64,000 bases of DNA from Stutzerimonas stutzeri (GTDB taxonomy: Bacteria > Pseudomonadota > Gammaproteobacteria > Pseudomonadales > Pseudomonadaceae), in the NCBI RefSeq assembly GCF_024448895.1, contig NZ_JAMOIC010000008.1, positions 1 through 64,000 of the forward strand, given 5' to 3'. Numbering within the stretch: the first letter of the stretch is position 1; each line of letters opens with the position of its first letter. The notes under the pieces are model-generated. The model made no database searches and had not been told where the DNA came from. It saw nothing but the letters and a program-made list of their open reading frames with translations. Below, piece by piece: positions 58,742-64,000 of the stretch. Both the position numbers and the translations under genes were made by a program.

Positions 58742-60049
58742 ATGAAACTCGAAGACATGATCCTAGTCAGCGTGGATGACCACGCCATCGAACCGGCCGG
58801 CGCCTTCGACCGCCACATGCCGGCACGCTTCAAGGGCCGCCAACCGCGCGTCGAGCAGCACGGCGGCCGCGACGTCTGGGTATTCGAAGGCCAGGCCACC
58901 GGCTACATGGGCCTCAACTCGGTGGTCGGCCGGCCCAAGGAAGAATATGGCATGGAGCCGCTGGGCTACGAGCACATGCGCCGCGGCACCTGGGACATCA
59001 AGGCCCGCGTCGACGACATGAGCGCCAATGGCATTCTCGGCTCGATCTGCTTTCCAACCTTCCCCGGCTTCGCCGGCCAGCGCTTCCAGAACCACCCGGA
59101 CCGCGCCGTGTCCCTTGCCGCGATCCAGGCCTATAACGACTGGCACCTGCACGACTGGTGCAACGTCGCGCCGGGACGCTTCATCCCGCTGATGCTGGTG
59201 CCCTGGTGGGACATGCAGGCCGCTGCCGCCGAAGTCACCCGCCTGGCGAAACTCGGCGTGCATGCCCTGTCACTGTCCGACAACCCGGCGCTGCACGGCT
59301 TCCCGTCGATCCGCAGCGACTACTGGGACCCGTTGTGGAAAGCCTGCGCCGACAACAAGGTGGTGATCTGCTGCCATATCGGCACCGGCATCAAGGCCGA
59401 GCACGCCTCCGAACTGTCGCCGATCGACGCCTGGATCACCTCCATGCCGATTTCCATCGCCAACTCGGCCGCCGACTGGATCTGGGCACCGATGTGGAAG
59501 AAATTCCCCGACCTGCGCATGGCCCTGTCCGAAGGCGGCATCGGCTGGATCCCCTACCTGCTGGAGCGCGCCGACTTCACCCACCGCCACCATCACGCCT
59601 GGACCAACGCCGACTTCGGCGGACAGCGGCCCAGCGACATCTTCCGCAAGCACATTATCACCTGCTTCATCGAGGACGATTTCGGCCTGCGCAACCTGCC
59701 GGACGTGGGCGAGGACATGGTCACCTGGGAATGCGACTACCCGCACTCCGACTGCACCTGGCCGAATTCGCCGGAAGTGGCCTGGGAAAGCCTGCGCAAG
59801 CTGCCCGAGCCGACCATCCACAAGGTCACCCACCTCAATGCCATGCGCGAGTTTTCCTATGACCCGTTCGCCCTGCTCGGTCGGGAGAACTGCACGGTCG
59901 GCGCCCTGCGCGCCCAGGCCAAGCACGTCAACATCGAGCCGGCGCTGGGCATGGGCGGCGCCGCGCCCAAGCGCGAGAGAGGCAAGCCGGTGACCTCCGG
60001 CGACATCAACGCGATGTTCGCCCAGGCGGATGCCCAGACCGCGCTGTAA
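58742..60049 (+). CDS. Amidohydrolase (ACMSD-like), second paralogue
   Basis: A 435-aa protein, identical in length to the gene product at 21060-22367 and very similar along the whole chain (shared VSVDDHAIEP, QATGYMGLNSVVGRPKEEYG, VVICCHIGTG, DYPHSDCTWPNSP). It is probably a decarboxylase or hydrolase of a carboxylated or ring-cleaved intermediate. Its position between dioxygenase and extradiol genes ties both paralogues to dioxygenase-dependent steps. The ATG used follows GGGAG; the frame is open 11 codons upstream. Confidence 0.87.
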   Translation: MKLEDMILVSVDDHAIEPAGAFDRHMPARFKGRQPRVEQHGGRDVWVFEGQATGYMGLNSVVGRPKEEYGMEPLGYEHMRRGTWDIKARVDDMSANGILGSICFPTFPGFAGQRFQNHPDRAVSLAAIQAYNDWHLHDWCNVAPGRFIPLMLVPWWDMQAAAAEVTRLAKLGVHALSLSDNPALHGFPSIRSDYWDPLWKACADNKVVICCHIGTGIKAEHASELSPIDAWITSMPISIANSAADWIWAPMWKKFPDLRMALSEGGIGWIPYLLERADFTHRHHHAWTNADFGGQRPSDIFRKHIITCFIEDDFGLRNLPDVGEDMVTWECDYPHSDCTWPNSPEVAWESLRKLPEPTIHKVTHLNAMREFSYDPFALLGRENCTVGALRAQAKHVNIEPALGMGGAAPKRERGKPVTSGDINAMFAQADAQTAL

Positions 60050-60116
60050 ACACGGCCATGACGACCCTCCCGGCGCACGGTCAGGAGGGTCCGTTTCATA
60101 ACAACAAGAGGCCATC

Positions 60117-61037
60117 ATGGACATCATCGGCATCGGTTATCTGGGCTTTGAAAGCCCGAATCTGAAGCCCTGGCGCGAGTACGCACTGCAGGTGCTCGGC
60201 CTAGGTCTGGGTACGCCCCCGCCGGGCGATCCCGACACGCTGTACCTGCGCAGCGACGACCGCCGTCACCGCATTGCCTTTCACTCCGGCCCCATAGACC
60301 GCATTGCCTATATCGGCTGGGAAGCACGCGGGAGGCAAGCCTTCGACGCCGCCGTGGCGCGCTTTCGCTCAGCCGGGGTGGCCCTGGAGGTCGGCGACGC
60401 GGCGCTGTGCGAGATCCGCGGGGTGCGCGAACTGGTGCGCTTGCGCTGCCCGGCGGGCTACCGGCACGAGCTGTTCTACGGGCAGAAATGGACGCCGCGC
60501 TCGTTCGTTCCCGGTCGAGCGCACGGCGGGTTCGTCGCCGACGAACGCGGCGTTGGCCATATCGTCCTGATGACACCGCACTACGGCCCCGAACTGGAAG
60601 CCTTCTTCACCGACCTGATGGGTTTCCACTGGTACGGCGCCGGCGCCGGCAAGGGCCGCACCGGCTTCTTCCGCGCCAAACTCAACGACAAGACCAGCCA
60701 CGACATCGCCTTCGGCCATGCGCCGGGCATGAAGGGCGTGCAGCACATCGGCCTGTTCGTCAAAAGCCTGCGCGACCTCGGTGAAACCTACGACATCGTG
60801 CGCCAGCGCGGCCTGCCGATGCAGATGACCCTGGGCCAGCACAGCCAGGACCCGCACGTCTCCTTCTACCACTTCAGCCCGTCGGGTTTCGCCGTGGAGT
60901 GCATCCACGAACTGGCGCCCTGGCACCACGACGGCTTCGAACTGAACCCCGAGCAACTGAGCGTCTGGGGCCATGAGCGGGTCGGGCCGATTCTCGGGCC
61001 GAGTGTCATGCCACTGGCGCAATACCCTGACGACTGA
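60117..61037 (+). CDS. Extradiol dioxygenase (VOC), second paralogue
   Basis: A 306-aa BphC-type extradiol dioxygenase. Fe(II) ligands H148 (GVGHIVL), H210 (GVQHIGL) and E261 (FAVECI) stand at the same positions as in the ditC-like protein. Active-site loop GQHSQDPHVSFYHFSPSG. The leader AACAACAAGAGG is shared with the other copy. It cleaves a catechol made by the second dioxygenase or by the flavin monooxygenase. It is divergent enough from copy 1 (for example residues 22-45 and 262-306) to suggest a different substrate. Confidence 0.9.
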   Translation: MDIIGIGYLGFESPNLKPWREYALQVLGLGLGTPPPGDPDTLYLRSDDRRHRIAFHSGPIDRIAYIGWEARGRQAFDAAVARFRSAGVALEVGDAALCEIRGVRELVRLRCPAGYRHELFYGQKWTPRSFVPGRAHGGFVADERGVGHIVLMTPHYGPELEAFFTDLMGFHWYGAGAGKGRTGFFRAKLNDKTSHDIAFGHAPGMKGVQHIGLFVKSLRDLGETYDIVRQRGLPMQMTLGQHSQDPHVSFYHFSPSGFAVECIHELAPWHHDGFELNPEQLSVWGHERVGPILGPSVMPLAQYPDD

Positions 61038-61082
61038 GCGCTTGAACTCCCAAACTCATATCGACATAAAAAGGACAAGAAG

Positions 61083-62666
61083 ATGAGCAAGACCTACGAC
61101 ATCGTCATCGCCGGCGGCGGCCACAATGGCCTGGTCGCCGCCTGCTACCTGGCCAAGGCCGGGCGCAGCGTGTGTGTGGTGGAGAAGAACGACAAGGTCG
61201 GCGGCGGGGTCATGACCCGCGAGCTGACCATTCCCGGCTTCAAGCACGACGTCTGCTCGGTGGCGCACACCCTGCTGCAGGCCAACCCGCTGCTGCGCAA
61301 CGACGAACTGGAGCTGAAAGCGAAATTCGGCCTCAAGTACATCAACCCCGACAAGATGACCGCGATCTTTTACGACGACGGCAGCACCCTGGAGTTCTAC
61401 ACCGACCTGGAACGCACCTGCGAGGCCATCGCCAAGTTTTCCGAGCGTGACGCCGAGGCCTACCGCCGCTTCAATCACCAGGTGTTCCAGAACCTCGACA
61501 TGCTGGTCATGGGCATGTTCAACACGCCGCCGAGCGCCTCGCACCAAGCGCTGATGATGGAGCAGAGCCAGGTTGGCCAGGAACTCATGCGTACCCAGGC
61601 GATGAGCGCCTGGGACTACATCAGCGAATGGTTCGAGAACGACAAGGTCAAGATCGCCCTGGCCCGCTACGCCTCCGAGGCGATGATGAACCCGTTCGAC
61701 AACGGCACCGGCTTCGGCTTCTACATCATCCTGCCGCTGATGCACCGTTACGGCGTGGGCATCCCGGTCGGCGGCTCCGGTGCTTTCGCCGACGCCTTGC
61801 GCGCCTGCCTGGAACACCATGGCGGCGAGGTGCGCACCGAAGCACCGATCAAGCAGTTCAAGATCGAAGGCGGCAAGGCGACTGGCGTGATCCTCGACAG
61901 CGGCGAGGAAATCCTCGCCCGCCAGGGCGTGATCTCCACCCTGCACGCCAAGCAGGTGTTCCCCGCCATGGTCCCCGGCTGCGAGCTGCCCGAGGGCTTC
62001 GAGCAGCGCATCCGTACGCTCAAGCACAGCAGCTTTCAACCCTTCAACATGCACGTCGCGCTGCGCGAGGCACCACGCTACAAGGTCGGCCCGGCGGTGG
62101 ACGACTTCTTCTGGGTGGAGCGCTCGCACTCCGATCCGGAAGAATTCGCCCGCGCCTTCCGCGACCTGGAATACGGCATCCCGCGTCGCGACTTCATCGC
62201 CTACGTGACCCAGGACACCTACGACAAGACCCGCGCGCCGGAAGGCAAGCGCGTGCTCAACATGTATGCCTTCTGCCCCTACCACCTCAAGGGTGGCGCC
62301 CAGCGCTGGGACGAGATCGGTGAAGAAGTGGCCCATGCCTTCCTCGACGACCTGCGCAAGCTCACCACCAACATGGACGACGACAACATCCTCGTCTTCT
62401 CGTGGATGACCCCGCTGGACATCGAGCGCCATAACAACGCCATGATCGGCGCCGATATCCTGCATTTCGGCTCCTATTCCTGGCAGATCGCCGGCAACCG
62501 CCCCGCCCCCGGCTACGCCCAGTACAAGTCGCCGGTGGACGGCCTGTACCTGGCCGGAGCCAGCACCCACCCCGGCGGCGGTGTCACCGCCGCCTCTGGA
62601 CGTAACGTGGCACGGGTGCTGCTGGAGGAATCCGGCCTGGACTTCGACGAACTGATCGGTGCCTGA
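61083..62666 (+). CDS. CrtI/phytoene-desaturase-like NAD(P)/FAD oxidoreductase
   Basis: A 527-aa flavoprotein. FAD motif VIAGGGHNGLVAACYLAKAG (7-26), ending with VEKNDKVGGGVMT, and a C-terminal FAD loop GLYLAGASTHPGGGVTAASG. This is the CrtI-like family, whose members desaturate, isomerise or oxidise hydrophobic polyenes and terpenoids. In a diterpenoid cluster a ring dehydrogenation/aromatisation role is attractive but unproven. It is the last large gene of the second dioxygenase operon. A broken copy lies at 56237-56520. Confidence 0.88.
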   Translation: MSKTYDIVIAGGGHNGLVAACYLAKAGRSVCVVEKNDKVGGGVMTRELTIPGFKHDVCSVAHTLLQANPLLRNDELELKAKFGLKYINPDKMTAIFYDDGSTLEFYTDLERTCEAIAKFSERDAEAYRRFNHQVFQNLDMLVMGMFNTPPSASHQALMMEQSQVGQELMRTQAMSAWDYISEWFENDKVKIALARYASEAMMNPFDNGTGFGFYIILPLMHRYGVGIPVGGSGAFADALRACLEHHGGEVRTEAPIKQFKIEGGKATGVILDSGEEILARQGVISTLHAKQVFPAMVPGCELPEGFEQRIRTLKHSSFQPFNMHVALREAPRYKVGPAVDDFFWVERSHSDPEEFARAFRDLEYGIPRRDFIAYVTQDTYDKTRAPEGKRVLNMYAFCPYHLKGGAQRWDEIGEEVAHAFLDDLRKLTTNMDDDNILVFSWMTPLDIERHNNAMIGADILHFGSYSWQIAGNRPAPGYAQYKSPVDGLYLAGASTHPGGGVTAASGRNVARVLLEESGLDFDELIGA

Positions 62667-62692
62667 GCACCCCTGGCAGGAGCGAGCGCAGC

Positions 62693-62926
62693 ATGAAGAT
62701 GTTCAGCAAGGAAGGCGTGGAGATGGTGGACGTCAAATCCATCACGCGGGACGGTGAGCGACTGGTGATCAAGGGCAAGGTCATGGGCGCCATGACCACC
62801 ACCATCCTAGTCAACCCGGAAGACTGCTGGCAGGCCGCCCGGCTGCTCGGGTTGCGCGTCATCCTTTGCCTGCCACTGCTACTGGCAAAAGGCTTCTGGA
62901 CCTCACGCAAAAAGGCTGAAGGCTGA
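62693..62926 (+). CDS. Small conserved hypothetical protein
   Basis: A 77-aa protein. Core pattern MVDVKSITRDGERLVIKGKV, then MGAMTTTILVNPEDCWQAAR, and a short hydrophobic stretch (VILCLPLLLAKGF). I recognise the shape from small proteins found beside catabolic clusters but know no function. ATG at 62693 follows GGAG; a second start at 62726 also has a good site. The stop codon lies inside a heptamer tandem repeat, so the last residues (KKAEG) are encoded by repeat units and may vary between strains. Confidence 0.6.
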   Translation: MKMFSKEGVEMVDVKSITRDGERLVIKGKVMGAMTTTILVNPEDCWQAARLLGLRVILCLPLLLAKGFWTSRKKAEG

Positions 62927-62948
62927 AGGCTGAAGGCTGAAGGCTGAA
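62914..62948. repeat. Tandem repeat, 7-bp unit GGCTGAA, 5 copies
   Basis: Five perfect head-to-tail copies. They span the stop codon of the small upstream gene. The unit contains TGA; the gene terminates at the TGA of the second copy. Confidence 0.95.
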
Positions 62949-63007
62949 GCTAGCGTACCGACCTTCACCGCTTGATCCGAAAACACCTGCACCGGGCCGT
63001 GGAAAAG

Positions 63008-63045
63008 ATGCAGAAAGGGTGCGATGTATCGCACCCTTTCTGCAT
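63008..63045. terminator. Long perfect inverted repeat, bidirectional terminator
   Basis: Two perfect 18-bp arms (left arm 63008-63025, right arm 63028-63045; core GGGTGCGAT / ATCGCACCC) separated by GT. It lies between convergent genes: small hypothetical gene on plus, NTF2-like on minus. The A- and T-rich parts AGAAA / TTTCT could act as short U-tracts either way. Confidence 0.75.
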
Positions 63046-63062
63046 TCGGAAACACCCGTTTA

Positions 63063-63419
63063 TCAATTCTTGATGAAATAGCGCACCCACAGCCTGCCGC
63101 CTTCAAACCGGTACAGCTCAATGGTTTCGATACCACCGCTGCCGTCACGCATCGCGTTGTAGTGGTAACACGCGGCTTCTTCACCGTTGATGATGGTTTC
63201 CCTGACTTCGATGCGGCAGCGCGGCTGTTGCTGCGCCCACATGCCTTCGAGGATTTCCCAGGAATCTGTCGGCAGCGGTCGTCCGACGAATTCGATGCTC
63301 AGACCGCTACGAGTCACACTGCGGTAATGTTCGAAAAAACCTTCCTTGTCGCCATTGTTCCAACACTCCACCTGGCCGTGCAGAAAGTGTTCGATGGCTT
63401 GTTTTGCTTCGTCACTCAT
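63063..63419 (-). CDS. NTF2-like (SnoaL-type) protein, second paralogue
   Basis: A 118-aa small cone-shaped fold. Segments AIEHFLHGQVECWNNGDKEG, HYRSVTRSGLSIEFVG, RCRIEVRETIINGEEAACYH and IETIELYRFEGGRLWVRYF match those of the protein at 50664. Members act as isomerases, dehydratases or ligand carriers. GAGGAC precedes the ATG. Convergent with the second dioxygenase operon and separated from it by an 18-bp stem-loop. Confidence 0.8.
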   Translation of the reverse strand: MSDEAKQAIEHFLHGQVECWNNGDKEGFFEHYRSVTRSGLSIEFVGRPLPTDSWEILEGMWAQQQPRCRIEVRETIINGEEAACYHYNAMRDGSGGIETIELYRFEGGRLWVRYFIKN

Positions 63420-63497
63420 GTGATGTCCTCGTTCTGATGAAACGGCATAAATTGTCAGTAGCCTGACAGTTCCAGATGAAACACTCCATTTGCTCGC

Positions 63498-64000
63498 TCA
63501 GGCATGTTGGTGTTGTTGGCAAGCGCGGTATGCCGGCTCCATCCTCAGCCAGAGCAAAATAGAAGGACCAACGATCGCGAAGACCAGGCAACTCGTCAAC
63601 ACGGCGGAGTAACCGCCATACAGCTCGAAAAGGTAACCAAACAGCATCGGCACCATGCCTGAGACTATCGTGATCAAGCCCAAGTGCAGGCCAAATATGC
63701 GGGCGTAATCCTTGAGCCCGAAGTAGCGCGCCATCAGGAACGCCGCAAGGTCGAATTCAGCTCCGGCGCTCGCCCCGATGGTCAACGTGGCCAGTACCAA
63801 CAGCGGTACATTCTGGCCGTCGGAAAACAGAAAGATGGCGCAGCCAACCGCCGGCAACGCCAAGCTGATCGCCGCCACAAACGATGGGGAATAGCGGTCC
63901 AGCAGATAGCCGACTAGCAGCCGCCCCACGATGATCGCGATGCCAAAGGTGCCGAATACCTGTGCGGCCGTCTGCGCGCTCAAACCGGTGCTTTGCAACA
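63498..64000 (-). CDS. MFS transporter, C-terminal part (5' end beyond the window)
   Basis: The last 166 or so residues of a 12-helix transporter: VGRLLVGYLLDRYSPSFVAA, GASAGAEFDLAAFLMARYFG, and a Gln/His-rich tail. It aligns by eye with the C-terminal half of the transporter at 44680 (shared AGAEFD, ARYFGL, RxFGxHxGL). The gene starts outside the window; the TTG near 63998 is not a likely start. Probably the uptake or efflux carrier belonging to the second catabolic module. Confidence 0.85.
   Translation of the reverse strand, partial: LQSTGLSAQTAAQVFGTFGIAIIVGRLLVGYLLDRYSPSFVAAISLALPAVGCAIFLFSDGQNVPLLVLATLTIGASAGAEFDLAAFLMARYFGLKDYARIFGLHLGLITIVSGMVPMLFGYLFELYGGYSAVLTSCLVFAIVGPSILLWLRMEPAYRACQQHQHA

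Noticed and set aside
61056-62570. Minus-strand open frame of about 500 codons opposite the CrtI-like gene
   Set aside because: Antisense shadow of a strongly G/C-third-position gene; Val/Ala/His-rich and without motifs.
62914-62948. Repeat array as a possible CRISPR
   Set aside because: Units are 7 bp without spacers and there are no cas genes in the window.
1-64000. Integrase, attachment sites or tRNA marking an integrative element
   Set aside because: I found no tyrosine or serine recombinase gene and no tRNA-like segment; island boundaries can only be guessed from insertion-sequence debris.

Overview
The window reads as a Pseudomonas-type gammaproteobacterial chromosome or island segment. 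The lipoprotein families, the NodT/EmrA/EmrB-type efflux operon, the LpxR-like deacylase and the IS66/IS3 debris all fit that genus. I saw no tRNA, rRNA, CRISPR array or intact transposase. Roughly 15-63 kb is almost entirely catabolic and is best explained as a diterpenoid (abietane resin acid) degradation region of the dit type, first described in Pseudomonas abietaniphila BKME-9. The strongest support is the layout. A ring-hydroxylating dioxygenase (alpha and beta, 33.3-35.3 kb) has its [3Fe-4S]-type ferredoxin about 8.8 kb away (44.1 kb). That ferredoxin gene lies just upstream of a dihydrodiol-dehydrogenase-like SDR and an extradiol dioxygenase, and an MFS permease, an IclR regulator and an SCPx-type thiolase lie in between.

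Region by region. 0-2.7 kb: broken IS66 and IS3 pieces around two DUF4398 lipoproteins, one of which seems to have lost its OmpA domain. 2.7-13.2 kb: envelope genes (beta-barrel, DUF4105 membrane protein, lipase-like lipoprotein, LpxR-like deacylase) and a three-gene efflux pump with a divergent TetR regulator. 13.3-14.6 kb: a frameshifted MmyB-type regulator and an IS3 remnant, possibly the left edge of the catabolic island. 15-28.6 kb: beta-oxidation-like genes (three acyl-CoA dehydrogenases, enoyl-CoA hydratase, thiolase, 3-hydroxyacyl-CoA dehydrogenase), two amidohydrolases, P450 (DitQ-like), a carboxymuconolactone-decarboxylase-family protein and an FAH-family hydrolase. 28.9-44.3 kb: TetR, CoA ligase and the dit core. 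44.7-50.5 kb: MFS, [2Fe-2S] ferredoxin, FAD ferredoxin reductase, two SDRs and a second MFS.

50.6-64 kb: a second module. It has a group D flavin monooxygenase (HsaA/HpaH-like), a flavin reductase fused to an alpha/beta-hydrolase domain that has lost its catalytic residues, DUF1329, a TetR regulator, and a second full set of Rieske alpha, Rieske beta, amidohydrolase and extradiol dioxygenase. It also carries a CrtI-like FAD oxidoreductase, an NTF2-like protein and an MFS transporter that runs off the window. The Rieske pair, the amidohydrolase, the extradiol enzyme, the NTF2-like protein and the MFS each have a paralogue in the first module. The second set is visibly richer in G/C at third codon positions, and a decayed fragment of its CrtI-like gene lies just in front of it.

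How it may work: uptake by the MFS permeases; CoA activation and P450 hydroxylation; ring dihydroxylation (DitA), rearomatisation (DitB), meta-cleavage (DitC); then processing by FAH-family hydrolases/decarboxylases, a thiolase-fold/DUF35 pair and the acyl-CoA enzymes. Two shared non-coding motifs suggest two regulatory circuits. A 23-bp element stands in front of four operon heads and may be the DitR site. A TTGAACA-centred palindrome lies in front of two or three others.
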